Below are positions 8,224 through 17,760 of a stretch of DNA of 50,783 nucleotides, piece by piece (within the stretch, counting starts at the first letter, position 1; each line of letters opens with the position of its first letter). A program made the translations under genes and the position numbers. Below the pieces are notes generated by a model. The model was not told where the DNA came from. It was given only the letters and a program-made list of their open reading frames with translations, and searched no databases. Origin of the DNA: CAIJXB01 sp964439595 (GTDB taxonomy: Bacteria; Chlamydiota; Chlamydiia; Chlamydiales; Rhabdochlamydiaceae); the NCBI GenBank assembly GCA_964439595.1, contig CAYTOK010000016.1, forward strand, positions 1 to 50,783, in the 5' to 3' direction.

Positions 8224-9165
8224 ATGGCAAACTATATAGATGTTAAAGATTTTAATTCTTATGTAGAAAATCTTCAGCAAGTAATGACACAAGCTAGTAG
8301 TGTAGACTATGCACTTTGTAGTGAAGTGGATTTTGTTTTAAAAACATTTAAACAAAACAAGGAGCTTCTTCAAGGCTGCACTCAAGGAGTTGACACTTTA
8401 GCAGAAACGCTACTTAAGAAGTCTGTAGAGGATTTGCACCAGTATGAAGCAGCGGGAATCATAGGTTCTATACGGAAAGTAGCTTCTTGTATAAAAAATA
8501 TGATGGCTTTAGTTTTTACTAATTCCGGAAATTATGGATGTCAAGTGGCTCAAGAATTTTTAGGCGATAGAAAGTATATATTACAGGATCCTTCTATCAA
8601 AATGGCTCTGCTCCTTAAGATTGGGAGAGACGGTTTGGAAGATAGTGGAGACTTCTTATTCGCTCCTGAGGCTTTGAGTAAAAGTGATGTCGAGTTCGTT
8701 CCTTTTATCGAAGAAAAACTAAAAGGTAAGGTTACCTTTGCCGGAGGGATTAAAAGCTTTTTCATGGCTAAGCTCCATCTTTTAAAAGGAGAATCCTACG
8801 CCGCAAATTTTGCCAAGCAGTTTGAGGGTGATGCTTCAACAGAAATGAGGGTAGAGTATTTGCAAAGCGTTTTTCCTGAAATAACTGAAGGATTGTTTGG
8901 TCAGAAGAAGTCTCTTACGGTAGAAGAAGATTTAGGAAAGACTGATAGCGAAGTTTCAAGTGAGGGGAGCTGCGCTACAGAAGAAGCTCGTGGAGAAACA
9001 AGTTTTCAGCCTGCAGCTCAAGAAAGTGATGAGCTTGGTTGGGTTGACATCTTTGCTGCGCGCTCAGGAGATAGCCCTGAAAAGACTTCTTCTCTTCAAA
9101 ATAGGGATGACGATATAAGCTATTTAGAAGCTATGATGCTCTGTGTAAGTTACTCTGAAAAGTAA
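8224..9165 (+). CDS. Hypothetical protein, lineage-specific
   Basis: I do not recognise this protein of 313 residues. I start it at the ATG at 8224 (MANYIDVKDFNSYVENL) because GGAG sits 7 nt before it; an in-frame ATG at 8212 lacks such a site. The first ~220 residues look mostly helical with no membrane segment or signal peptide. From about residue 235 the chain becomes acidic and Ser-rich, probably disordered, ending in a short ordered tail (SYLEAMMLCVSYSEK). It has its own strong promoter and stands between an Inc-like gene and the aldolase. A secreted effector is possible but unproven. Confidence 0.7.
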   Translation: MANYIDVKDFNSYVENLQQVMTQASSVDYALCSEVDFVLKTFKQNKELLQGCTQGVDTLAETLLKKSVEDLHQYEAAGIIGSIRKVASCIKNMMALVFTNSGNYGCQVAQEFLGDRKYILQDPSIKMALLLKIGRDGLEDSGDFLFAPEALSKSDVEFVPFIEEKLKGKVTFAGGIKSFFMAKLHLLKGESYAANFAKQFEGDASTEMRVEYLQSVFPEITEGLFGQKKSLTVEEDLGKTDSEVSSEGSCATEEARGETSFQPAAQESDELGWVDIFAARSGDSPEKTSSLQNRDDDISYLEAMMLCVSYSEK

Positions 9166-9195
9166 TGAAAAAAAAGATGCTTTCTTAAAACAGGG

Positions 9196-9237
9196 CTCTT
9201 AAGTTACATTGAAACTTTATTATATGTAACTTAAGGG
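9196..9237 (+). promoter_or_regulatory. Long inverted repeat covering the aldolase ribosome-binding site
   Basis: CTTAAGTTACAT at 9198-9209 is exactly complementary to ATGTAACTTAAG at 9224-9235 with a 14-nt loop; C9196-G9237 and a T-G pair extend it. The 3' arm ends in AAGGG, the likely Shine-Dalgarno sequence for the ATG at 9244, so the folded RNA would hide the ribosome site. No T-run follows. It could be a translational switch or an operator for a dimeric repressor. Confidence 0.5.
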
Positions 9238-9243
9238 TCTTCT

Positions 9244-10299
9244 ATGATGATACAAGAAATAGAAAAAATTTTGGGAGAAAAGTCTACGGACTTATTATCT
9301 CATGTCTCCAAGACAATTCCTAAAGAGCGTTTACATATCCCCGGAAGTGATTGGGTGGATAGAATTTTCTCTTGTTCAGATAGGAATATACGGGTACTAA
9401 GAAATTTAGAGCATCTTTTTTCTCATGGGAGGCTGGCTGGCACAGGATATTTATCTCTTCTTCCCGTAGACCAGGGTATAGAGCACTCTGCAGGAGCTTC
9501 TTTTGCTAAAAACCCTGATTATTTTGACTCTGAAAATATTATAAAACTAGCTATAGAAGGTGGCTGTAACGGTGTTGCAACAACACTTGGGGTTTTAAGC
9601 TCTGTTGCTAGGAAATATGCTCATAAAATTCCCCTAATTTTAAAATTAAATCATAATGAGCTGCTGACCTATCCAAATAAATATGATCAGATTTTCTTTG
9701 CCAGTGTGGAGCAGGCCTATGAGATGGGATGTGTAGCTGTTGGCGCCACCATATATTTTGGCTCGGCAGAAAGCGATCGCCAAATTGTAGAGGTGAGCCG
9801 AGCTTTTGCTAGAGCTCATGAGTTAGGTATGGCTACTATTTTATGGTGTTATCTTCGGAATAACGCTTTTAAAGTAGGAGATACAGACTACCACGAAGCA
9901 GCAGATCTTACAGGCCAAGCCAATCATCTTGGAGCCACGATCGGTGCTGATATTTTAAAGCAAAAGCTGCCAGTGACTAATGGAGGATTTAAAGCTCTTC
10001 ATTTCGGTAAACAAACTGAAGAAATGTACACCAGGCTCTCTTCTCCTCATCCGATTGATTTAACGCGTTATCAAGTAGCAAACGGGTATATGGGAAGAAT
10101 GGGACTTATTAATTCCGGAGGTCCTTCAGGATCTAATGACCTAGCTCAGGCAGTAGAAACAGCCGTCATTAATAAAAGAGCTGGAGGTATGGGGCTTATT
10201 AGCGGAAGGAAGGCCTTTCAAAAGCCTTTAAAAGAAGGTGTAGAGCTTTTACATGCTATCCAGTCAGTCTATCTTTGCAAAGAAGTTACAATCGCGTAA
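9244..10299 (+). CDS. fbaB: Fructose-bisphosphate aldolase class I (DhnA/FbaB type)
   Basis: At 351 residues this matches the length of the DhnA/FbaB class I aldolases, which reversibly split fructose 1,6-bisphosphate into dihydroxyacetone phosphate and glyceraldehyde 3-phosphate through a lysine Schiff base. Family segments are clear: LPVDQGIEHSAGASFAKNP, KLNHNELLTYPNKYDQ, GCVAVGATIYFGS, GATIGADILKQKLP and LINSGGPSG. The lysine in ADILK (residue 239) sits where the Schiff-base lysine of the family is expected. Chlamydiae use this enzyme as their aldolase. The start may be 9244 or the next codon, 9247. An inverted repeat precedes the gene and a strong terminator follows it, so it is probably monocistronic. 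Confidence 0.95.
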   Translation: MMIQEIEKILGEKSTDLLSHVSKTIPKERLHIPGSDWVDRIFSCSDRNIRVLRNLEHLFSHGRLAGTGYLSLLPVDQGIEHSAGASFAKNPDYFDSENIIKLAIEGGCNGVATTLGVLSSVARKYAHKIPLILKLNHNELLTYPNKYDQIFFASVEQAYEMGCVAVGATIYFGSAESDRQIVEVSRAFARAHELGMATILWCYLRNNAFKVGDTDYHEAADLTGQANHLGATIGADILKQKLPVTNGGFKALHFGKQTEEMYTRLSSPHPIDLTRYQVANGYMGRMGLINSGGPSGSNDLAQAVETAVINKRAGGMGLISGRKAFQKPLKEGVELLHAIQSVYLCKEVTIA

Positions 10300-10306
10300 A
10301 GTATAC

Positions 10307-10336
10307 TCCGGGAGAGTTTTTCTCCCGGATATTTTT
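10307..10336 (+). terminator. Intrinsic terminator of the aldolase gene
   Basis: TCCGGGAGA at 10307-10315 pairs with TCTCCCGGA at 10321-10329 (9 bp, 5-nt loop), followed by TATTTTTG. It begins 8 nt after the stop codon. The GC-rich stem and T-run are typical. Confidence 0.85.
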
Positions 10337-10342
10337 GTAAGG

Positions 10343-11677
10343 CTAGCCAGCCTTTTTATCCTTATAATGACGTATAAATTCAAAAAGGGCAGTCCCTCTA
10401 TTCGACTCTCGAAAAATAATTCCAATATGTCCTTTAAGACATTCTCTAACACTTCTTTCTTCCGGTTCAAGATATTCTGAAAGAATTGTTGCTATCTCTT
10501 CAAGAACTTGCTGATTTATTATAGGATTTAGCTGCGCATCTAGAATTTCTTTAAACTTTGTCCAGTTATTTTTTGAGCTAATTAATAGTGAAAATAGTTC
10601 CTCGTTAGATAGTATATGGGCTAATGCCGATATAGGATCTTCGATTCTAGTATAGAGATCTCCTCTTGCAGGGTGTTTTTCTGGGGGTGATCCGGCAGTA
10701 CCTGAGAAAGAGCGTCTCAAAGTGGATTTTTCTTTAATCATTTGCTCTACTAGACTAGCAGCATCTTCTGATAAAGTTGTAATAGTAGATCTAACCATAG
10801 GAGAGTTAAGGTCTACGAGTGACGCGCCTGCTGAAATTTCACTTGTTCCTGTTTCCTCTCTTTCTAAAGGAAGTCTTGTTAGATCTTTTTCTGGATCCAC
10901 GACTGCTATAGGGGTTAGATCGTCTAAGGTATCAGAATTGCCAAATATGGCATCTATGGGTTCATCAGTAATGATCTCTACATCTTCGGGGCTTAAAGAG
11001 TCAGAGGGGGGGAGAGTTCCTATGGCATAAGAAGGATTTAGTGGATTACTTCTTGGAGTTCCTTCTTGAGAAAAAGGGGAAGAGGATTTTTCTGATGGGG
11101 ATCTACTAGAGTTATTGGCCGTTCTTATAGCTTGTAAATCAAGTACGGTATCTTGTTTGTAAAGATTAGGGTGATCAGTAGAGCATAGATGGCATATGCC
11201 AAATTTATTAGCGGCGTGTGCTGTATGAGTGTGGGGATCGATTGCGTCTTTTTCTATTGGAGGAGAAAGTGATCTTTCATCTTGGCTAAGATCTGCCATG
11301 CGCTGCCCGGTGGGATCTCCAACATAAGGGGGGAAAGGGTAGGGTGTAAGTGCTTCTTCGTCCCCGTTTTGTTGCGCAGAGAATCTTAATGTTGACTTAG
11401 GCGGTGTTGCGAAAGAGGCGTCTAAAGAAGGAGGTTTTTCTGCTGATGAAAACTGGTCTTTTTTCTTAAGGCGGGGAGATATTGGGATACTAGAGGCTTG
11501 AGATATATTCGGAGTGCCATCTGTAGAGGGTCTATTGCAGCAACAGAGGAAAAAGAGGTTTTTTAACACTTGGAAAATAGGATAGATGACTGCTGTTATC
11601 TTCTCAATGAGATAATGGGAAGAGTCTTGAAACCATACAGGTAAACAAGAAGTGCACGAATTTGAAATCCCTTGCAT
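10343..11677 (-). CDS. Hypothetical Ser/Pro-rich protein with N-terminal Cys cluster
   Basis: A 444-residue protein without a recognised family. The start is firm: AGGAGG lies a few nt before the ATG. Residues 15-47 are partly hydrophobic and end in LFFLCCCNRPS, a Cys cluster behind a hydrophobic stretch that resembles lipid-modified membrane-anchor sites. Residues ~50-340 are rich in Ser, Pro, Thr, Asp and Glu with little hydrophobic content, so probably disordered. The last ~100 residues (from DPISALAHILSNEELF) look like a compact helical domain. The gene converges on the aldolase gene and shares its intergenic hairpin. A type III effector anchored to a host membrane is a reasonable guess. 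Confidence 0.7.
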   Translation of the reverse strand: MQGISNSCTSCLPVWFQDSSHYLIEKITAVIYPIFQVLKNLFFLCCCNRPSTDGTPNISQASSIPISPRLKKKDQFSSAEKPPSLDASFATPPKSTLRFSAQQNGDEEALTPYPFPPYVGDPTGQRMADLSQDERSLSPPIEKDAIDPHTHTAHAANKFGICHLCSTDHPNLYKQDTVLDLQAIRTANNSSRSPSEKSSSPFSQEGTPRSNPLNPSYAIGTLPPSDSLSPEDVEIITDEPIDAIFGNSDTLDDLTPIAVVDPEKDLTRLPLEREETGTSEISAGASLVDLNSPMVRSTITTLSEDAASLVEQMIKEKSTLRRSFSGTAGSPPEKHPARGDLYTRIEDPISALAHILSNEELFSLLISSKNNWTKFKEILDAQLNPIINQQVLEEIATILSEYLEPEERSVRECLKGHIGIIFRESNRGTALFEFIRHYKDKKAG

Positions 11678-11771
11678 AAAGACCTCCTAAAGGGGTTTTA
11701 GTTTTTTCGGTCAGTATGCTAAAATGTGTATTTCTTTTAAAGATAAATACGGCTTTTTGTTAATGATTAGT

Positions 11772-14700
11772 TTATTTTCCTATTTCCCAGGGAAATGGAT
11801 GTTTAGCGGGTGGATTTTTTCCATCACCGCCAGGAGGAGGGATTATCTGGTTTAAGGCGCCGCCAAGGGGTCCTCCGAACTTTTCTAAAGCCTTGCTGCT
11901 CCAAAGCATAAGGGCTGCTATTTTAGTGGTAGCGGACCCTGTACTTACTTCTACATTATTTAAGCTGCCCTTTATAGGGAATTTGAGCATGTAATCTTTA
12001 GGAAGGCCTTTAATGCCGAGCGCATTTTTTAAGGTGTCTGCAGTGATTCCTAAAGTCATGTTGACAGAGTTACTAGGGATGTTTATAGGTCCCCAAAAAG
12101 CAATTTCGTACTGCTTATCTAGTAAAATTTCACTGCGCTCGATCTCTACTATCCCTTGGCTTATGCTTAGGTCAATAGGAGCAAACCAGACTTCTAGGTC
12201 TTTACCTTTTGTTTTCTTGGACTTCAAAAGCTTTAGCATTTTCTCAAGGCCCCCGTCACTTTCGCAGTAGATTTTTCCTGGCTCAATTCGTATAAAAGAG
12301 GCTTCTAAGTTTGAGGGGGAGAAAGGATGTATAGGAACTGAAAACTTTTTTGCGTCTATTTGTATGGTAAGAGGCTTCGGTGCTGAAAATGATTTAATCG
12401 AGGAATCCTCTTTTTTTAAGAAAAGGTGGCTTATTGCAGGGGTTAACTGCACTTTAGCGATGGCATTTTCTTGGAGTCTAAAAATTCCGGAAACAATGAC
12501 TCCTTTAAGGCTACAAGAAGATTGAGGAGAGCTCATCTCTAACGAGCAGGTGCCGGTAAGGTTTTGCATTGAAAGGTTTCCTTTCATTTCAAAGGATGAA
12601 CCGAGTAGTGTTTTAAAGAGGGCTTTTTCTATAGGAAGGCAGATGTCTAAAATGGAAGATGGCATTTTTGTAGCATCTAAAGCAATAGTTGCTTTAGATG
12701 TCGCTGTATTTATATTGCCATCTTGAGAAAATAGATCGTCAATTTGCGCCTGCATAGAAAAAGAACCCTCCGGAGCTGTTTGCAAGCTTAATTTGCAGAG
12801 GACCCTTTCTTTCTTTTGAACTTTTTCTAGGAAGCAGCTGAGGGCATGTATTCCTATTGCTTCTTGGGAGACTTTATGTTTAAAGACAGTTTGGGGGTTT
12901 TCTATATGTGCTTTAATAAAGGTATCTGCCAAGTTTGGCATAGAAGAGGAAAAAGGGACTAATAGCTCAGTAATGGATCCTTTGAAGGTCGTTTCTTTTA
13001 AAAGAGAAAAGGAGCTTGGAATCATTTCATAAGTATCAGGGGTAAGCCTGTATTCTATTTTAATGGGCTTAAGAAGAGATAGGTTTTTGTTTTGTACCCC
13101 AACGGCTCCATCTAAAAAAAGAAAGGGTGTTTGTATATTGAAAGATAAAGATTCCTTCTTTTTTACATTGTCCATTTGAATAGTGCCATCGACTGTTTTT
13201 CCAAGTAAAGAAGAGAGGTCTTTTTTATAGGGACCAAATTTTTCTACAAGGTCAATAGGGAAGTGGTCTAGTTTTATTTCTGCGTGAGAAACAAAACTAG
13301 AGGAACCTTCGCGTGCTTTAGAAAGAGTGCCTTTACACTCTACGCTGCCTCTTATAGAAGAATCCATCCCTTCCGAGTATCCGGTAAACTGTATAGAGTC
13401 ACTCGCTCCGGAGAAAACAAGGTCTAATTTAGTTTTGGATAAAGAGGCGTTTTCTAATTCGAAATTAGGGACATGGATGCTTGCTTGTAGATCTAATTTA
13501 TTTAAGGTGTCTTTTAGGAAAAAGCGCGTGGGGGAGATCGTTATTCCTAGTTGAAAGTGGTTGCTAATAGGATGGTTTTTTAAGAAAGGGAAAAAATGGA
13601 TGAGGTTACTTTTAGTGACTTTGTAGTCTATACTAAGTGGTTTTGTTAAAAGGATGAGGTCTTCTTTTTCTTTAAAGGCCCAGGTGGATTCTAAAGATAC
13701 GGAGGCGCTCTCTGCTGTAAGCGCTATTTGAGAAAGAGAATTTGCTTTGACATGTAGCGTAAGCGCATCTATAGAAATCCCCTGAAAAGATAGGGGGTCT
13801 ATCTGTATGACGCTTTCTAGCGTAAGCGTATCTTTTTCTCTAAAGTCATCCATATGTAATTTTGTAAGGGCAAATGTCGCTTTGACATTTTCTTGTAGTA
13901 GGTAAGTGGCCATAGTTTCTTCAAGAGAAAATTCTTTATCTACTAAAGAGAAATCTGTTTTAGGTATTTGTACAAGTGGTGTCTCCAAGTTAAAAGAGCC
14001 TTTAAGATTTTCTTTTGTTCCTTCTAGCAATAAGGAACCGCTCACAGATTTTCCTAGGAGCTCTTGGATCCTAGGCTCTAGTAGAGATGTGGGGACTTTT
14101 TGTAGTGAACAAGTGGACGAAAAAGAGGGAGATGCGCTAAGTGGTTTTAAGCAGGAGGCTTCTATATGTAGGTTAGAAGGTTTTTTAGCAGAAGAGCTTA
14201 ATTTGATATCGATAGAGCTTGTGAGATCTTCACTTAAGTTAGTTGAAGAGATTTTACTTTGCATTATAGCGGAAAGCTCTGAACTTAAAGGGACGGAAGC
14301 GGTAGATATCCCTAATACAAAGGCTATTTGGTTTAATAAGGGACCTTCTTCTTTTATAGGAAAAGTTAAAGAGTCGATTTGTAAAGTAAGGGGGATGTAA
14401 TCTGGCAATGCAATAGGCAGTGTAGAAGAAAGCAGGGACATCGGGAAGTTGATTTGAAAAAGAGCTGGCGCAGTAATTGCTCCATAAGAATCCTTTGATG
14501 CTAACTTGATATCTGCTTTTATATTGTCAGAGGTCATGGCAACGCCGATTTCACAAATGTCTTTAGAGATATTTGCTTTGCAGTCCATTTCTAGAAAGGA
14601 GCCAAAAAGCTCTTTAATCATACCGCTATATTCGGGATGTAAAAAAGCAAAAAGCTCGTCAATACCATTCATGGGGAGGTGCTTTGCTGATGCTTTTAAA

Positions 14701-15323
14701 GAGAGATTGACTCCATTAAGGTTTTCTAAAAAAGAGGTTACAGAGAGGGATCCTTCTTCTTTTCCAAACACAGCTTGTGTGTCTAAAGAAAAAGAAATCA
14801 CAGAAAGGTCTCTTTTGATGTCTATGAAACTTTCGATCTTTTCAAAAGAGGCATTTAGAGTGCTAAAGGTTCCTTCTTTGATGGTCAATTTACCAGTAAA
14901 AGACAGTGGTTCGCTGGCTATATAGTTTAAGTAGATTTCCGGGTTAAAAAAAGAGGCTGTTTGAATCTGAGGTTTTTTTTGTAAAAAAGAAAGTTTTTCA
15001 GCATTTAGTTTGATTATAGGATTTATGAGTTCCATTTCTCCAGTATGATACGGCTTCCATAGGAAGGTAAAAAGGGAGGAAGAAGAAAGAATCTGGTTAC
15101 AACTAAAGTCTATAGCTTCTGTTTGATAGGTAATCTTTTCTATTTTTTGGGGTCCTTGCCAACAAAGAGAAAGGGTTTCAATAGATAGGGAACCAGATAT
15201 AGGCAGGTTTATGACTGTTAAAAGAGCTCTTTTACCCAAGGTAGTAGATATAAGGGCCGGCAAAAAGTAGATCAATAACGAGAGACATAAAATCCAAAGT
15301 AGATGTTTTTTTCTTTTTTTCAT
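11772..15323 (-). CDS. Large AsmA/TamB-like envelope protein
   Basis: A protein of about 1183 residues with one N-terminal membrane segment (HLLWILCLSLLIYFLPAL) and the rest apparently a long periplasmic region of alternating beta strands. The pattern after the anchor (SGSLSIETLSLCWQGPQKIE) and the C-terminal segment (SQGIVEIERSEILLDKQYEI, then ITADTLKNALGIKGLP) resemble AsmA-like proteins, which bridge inner and outer membranes and move lipids in a beta groove. I start it at ATG 15323, whose ATGA overlaps the NUDIX stop; the longer TTG start at 15347 is less likely. It ends in a Pro/Gly-rich tail. The family call is by architecture, not sequence match. Confidence 0.65.
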   Translation of the reverse strand: MKKRKKHLLWILCLSLLIYFLPALISTTLGKRALLTVINLPISGSLSIETLSLCWQGPQKIEKITYQTEAIDFSCNQILSSSSLFTFLWKPYHTGEMELINPIIKLNAEKLSFLQKKPQIQTASFFNPEIYLNYIASEPLSFTGKLTIKEGTFSTLNASFEKIESFIDIKRDLSVISFSLDTQAVFGKEEGSLSVTSFLENLNGVNLSLKASAKHLPMNGIDELFAFLHPEYSGMIKELFGSFLEMDCKANISKDICEIGVAMTSDNIKADIKLASKDSYGAITAPALFQINFPMSLLSSTLPIALPDYIPLTLQIDSLTFPIKEEGPLLNQIAFVLGISTASVPLSSELSAIMQSKISSTNLSEDLTSSIDIKLSSSAKKPSNLHIEASCLKPLSASPSFSSTCSLQKVPTSLLEPRIQELLGKSVSGSLLLEGTKENLKGSFNLETPLVQIPKTDFSLVDKEFSLEETMATYLLQENVKATFALTKLHMDDFREKDTLTLESVIQIDPLSFQGISIDALTLHVKANSLSQIALTAESASVSLESTWAFKEKEDLILLTKPLSIDYKVTKSNLIHFFPFLKNHPISNHFQLGITISPTRFFLKDTLNKLDLQASIHVPNFELENASLSKTKLDLVFSGASDSIQFTGYSEGMDSSIRGSVECKGTLSKAREGSSSFVSHAEIKLDHFPIDLVEKFGPYKKDLSSLLGKTVDGTIQMDNVKKKESLSFNIQTPFLFLDGAVGVQNKNLSLLKPIKIEYRLTPDTYEMIPSSFSLLKETTFKGSITELLVPFSSSMPNLADTFIKAHIENPQTVFKHKVSQEAIGIHALSCFLEKVQKKERVLCKLSLQTAPEGSFSMQAQIDDLFSQDGNINTATSKATIALDATKMPSSILDICLPIEKALFKTLLGSSFEMKGNLSMQNLTGTCSLEMSSPQSSCSLKGVIVSGIFRLQENAIAKVQLTPAISHLFLKKEDSSIKSFSAPKPLTIQIDAKKFSVPIHPFSPSNLEASFIRIEPGKIYCESDGGLEKMLKLLKSKKTKGKDLEVWFAPIDLSISQGIVEIERSEILLDKQYEIAFWGPINIPSNSVNMTLGITADTLKNALGIKGLPKDYMLKFPIKGSLNNVEVSTGSATTKIAALMLWSSKALEKFGGPLGGALNQIIPPPGGDGKNPPAKHPFPWEIGK

Positions 15324-15895
15324 GAGCGCCTCAAGCTGGCTTGCCAAATTTGGTAAAGGTAAAGAGCTGATAATGTTTTGCTATCTATAATTTCTCCTTG
15401 TATAGAAAGCCCTAGTATTTCCTCAAAAGATACAGTTAGTAGATCTATATGGTCAGAATCTTCTGCCCATAAAGGATCTGGAACGAGGTCTTTAGCTAAA
15501 AAAAGGTGAATATACTCATCGCAGAATCCGGGTGCTGTGTAAAATCCTCCTAGAGGAATCAAGGTTTCTGCGCGGAAGCCGGTTTCTTCTCGAAGTTCTC
15601 TTCCTGCGCAATCTATGGGGTGTTCTTCTTTTTCTAATCGTCCGGCAGGTAGCTCTAAAAGGATAGTTTTAGCAGCGCGTCGCCATTGCTTTACAAGAAG
15701 AACTTTTTCTTCGGGAGTTATTGCGAGGATAGCAACGGCCCCTGGATGTTTTACAATGTCTGAAATAACTACATTCCCATTTTGCAGCTGTAGGGTCTCT
15801 TTATAGAGAGATAATAGAGGCCCTGTATAGACGTTTTCTTCTTTTTTTATAGAAGAGAGCTCTAATTCTTTTTGCTTTTGAGATCGATTTTTCAA
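15320..15895 (-). CDS. NUDIX hydrolase, ADP-ribose pyrophosphatase-like
   Basis: A 191-residue NUDIX enzyme. The segment GRLEKEEHPIDCAGRELREE followed by TGF fits GX5EX7REUXEEXGU exactly, with all metal-binding glutamates. The surrounding LLELPAGRLE and GGFYTAPGFCDEYIHLFLAKDL, with a Pro residue near position 16 after the NUDIX box, are those of the ADP-ribose/ADP-sugar pyrophosphatase group. Such enzymes cleave ADP-ribose to AMP and ribose 5-phosphate. The start is TTG at 15895, with GAAGGGGG about 6-13 nt upstream. Its stop overlaps the ATG of the AsmA-like gene (ATGA), so the two are co-translated. Confidence 0.9.
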   Translation of the reverse strand: MKNRSQKQKELELSSIKKEENVYTGPLLSLYKETLQLQNGNVVISDIVKHPGAVAILAITPEEKVLLVKQWRRAAKTILLELPAGRLEKEEHPIDCAGRELREETGFRAETLIPLGGFYTAPGFCDEYIHLFLAKDLVPDPLWAEDSDHIDLLTVSFEEILGLSIQGEIIDSKTLSALYLYQIWQASLRRS

Positions 15896-16126
15896 GAGGG
15901 CCCCCTTCTTTATAAATTATTTAGAAGGTAAAACTTTTGTTTTTTTTTGTATATTGCAAAAGTGGAAGTATTAAAAAATTGTATTTTACTATTCTACGTT
16001 AATATTCTTTGTTTTAATCCATTCTTCGTATTGTGTTGGTTTATTTATTAAAATAGAAAATCTGCAATTAACAGTTGATTAATTAAAATAAAATATTTAC
16101 ATTCAAGTCTGTATTTATTGTAGTAT

Positions 16127-17728
16127 TTGGGTGTTGCTTTGGACGCTAGTGGAAATTTAAGTGGGCTATCTCAAAGAGCTTCTTTAACTGAAAATAAGCC
16201 GTCTTTAGATTTTACAGTGAAGTGGAACTTTTTTTCGGGTAGATACCTTGAAATTATTTTGTCCCCACCAAGTCAAGATAGTAGCGACGATCTAATAATC
16301 AAGATAGCTTGTAAGGTATATCCTATAGGAATCCATACTATAGGTAACTTTTTTCAAAAAAAAGAAGAAAATACCTACATGCCTTTTTCCTTTCAGTCAA
16401 AAGAAGGCGTTACTAAGACGGTATATCTTAAAGTTGGCAGTGCAGCAAAAAGGTTGCTTGTCTCAGAGGAAGAAATTCGCTCTAATGACATATCGCAAGG
16501 GAGCTATTTAGAAGGTAGAGTTGCTGCGGTGCAGCTTTCTGCTGAGGTAGTGCGAAATAAAAAGATAGGGTCCTGTCCTGGTTTAACAAGAAAAAAAGCG
16601 TATGAAGAGATGGTAAGAGTCTACTCCTTTGCTAGGGAATCTTTAAAAAGAGGATTGCTCTCTAAAGGATATTCTAGTGCTGTGGAAAAGGGATACACCT
16701 ACTTTTACGAGAGCGGGAATGTAGTGGTTACTGTTGAGCTGCAGTATTTAAGGGGTGGCGCTACGGCAGAGGTGTATAAGGTTTTAGATGTTGCAGCGGG
16801 CAGGTTTACAGCGTTAAAGAAGAATTTTCGTGCTGGCCCGAAAAATAAAGTAGTGGAATCTGTCATGCGGTATCAGCAGGCACATCCCGATTCCCATTTA
16901 GTAAAAGTGGTAAGGATTAGAGAAAAATCTTCCTTAGAAGAAGGCTTTTCTGAAGAGTATGACTATGCTTACAGCGGAGATATTTCTTCTAAATATAAGA
17001 CGTATAAAGAAGAGGAGCTAAAGGGTCTTTGCCTATCTGTTTTATCAGCTATTGAAGAGTTTGAGAGTCCTGAAATAGGATATGTATATCTTGATTTGCA
17101 ACCGGGTAATATTCTTGATATGTCAATTGGTAAGGAGGCTTCTAAGTGGAAATTAACAGATTTTCCTAGAGGATCTCCTAATATAAAAGATGCTGCGCAG
17201 TTTGAAGAATCTTTGCAGATAGAAAGATTCGGCATGACGGCTACGGCAGAATATAATACCTATATCGAAATAATGGATCTAAAGAGGTTAGAGCACATAG
17301 TGCATCATATTAGAACAGATGCAAACGTGCAAGAGTGCGATAAGATGCTTATTCAATGTAAAGTTCCATCTGCCATGCACGCTCTTTTATTAAGTGTCAA
17401 AAAAATGCTAGAAAGCGGGGAGGTTTATAAGGCTAGAGATGAGCTATTTGTAGCATATAAGCAAAAAAGTGAGCAGGCTTCTGTATTTCAGCTGGGAGTC
17501 ATCCTTTATGAATCTGTTACCTCCGAAGTTTTTCCCCACATAGAAGAGCAGGGAAGTGACTTTTGTGATGTTAGTGTCAAAAGTCGAAATATTCTTAGGA
17601 AAAAGTTGGAGTACTCGTCCGGCTACAGTAAAGAGTTTAAAGAGCTTATTATAAGTATACTAGATCCTGATCCTAAAAAACGCCCCTCCCGTGCTTACAT
17701 TAAAGATAAAGTTTTGAATTTTATTTGA
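16127..17728 (+). CDS. Kinase-like protein 1 with unknown N-terminal domain
   Basis: A 533-residue protein with a divergent Ser/Thr kinase fold. A shared N-terminal domain (about residues 27-110) includes IKIACKVYPIGIH and VYLKVGSAAKRLL. Kinase landmarks follow: Gly-loop GGATAEVYKV at ~210, ALKK for the VAIK lysine, YLDLQPGN at 321-328 for HRDLKPxN, DFP at 345-347 for DFG, SVFQLGVILYES for helix F and ILDPDPKKRPS for the C-lobe arginine. The catalytic Asp is kept, but Lys is Gln in the catalytic loop and DFG is DFP, so activity may be weak or lost. The start is uncertain: there is no ATG, TTG at 16127 or 16139 is possible and no Shine-Dalgarno is seen. First of three paralogues. Confidence 0.8.
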   Translation: MGVALDASGNLSGLSQRASLTENKPSLDFTVKWNFFSGRYLEIILSPPSQDSSDDLIIKIACKVYPIGIHTIGNFFQKKEENTYMPFSFQSKEGVTKTVYLKVGSAAKRLLVSEEEIRSNDISQGSYLEGRVAAVQLSAEVVRNKKIGSCPGLTRKKAYEEMVRVYSFARESLKRGLLSKGYSSAVEKGYTYFYESGNVVVTVELQYLRGGATAEVYKVLDVAAGRFTALKKNFRAGPKNKVVESVMRYQQAHPDSHLVKVVRIREKSSLEEGFSEEYDYAYSGDISSKYKTYKEEELKGLCLSVLSAIEEFESPEIGYVYLDLQPGNILDMSIGKEASKWKLTDFPRGSPNIKDAAQFEESLQIERFGMTATAEYNTYIEIMDLKRLEHIVHHIRTDANVQECDKMLIQCKVPSAMHALLLSVKKMLESGEVYKARDELFVAYKQKSEQASVFQLGVILYESVTSEVFPHIEEQGSDFCDVSVKSRNILRKKLEYSSGYSKEFKELIISILDPDPKKRPSRAYIKDKVLNFI

Positions 17729-17760
17729 TATAATTACATTTATGTACATTGTATTAACAA

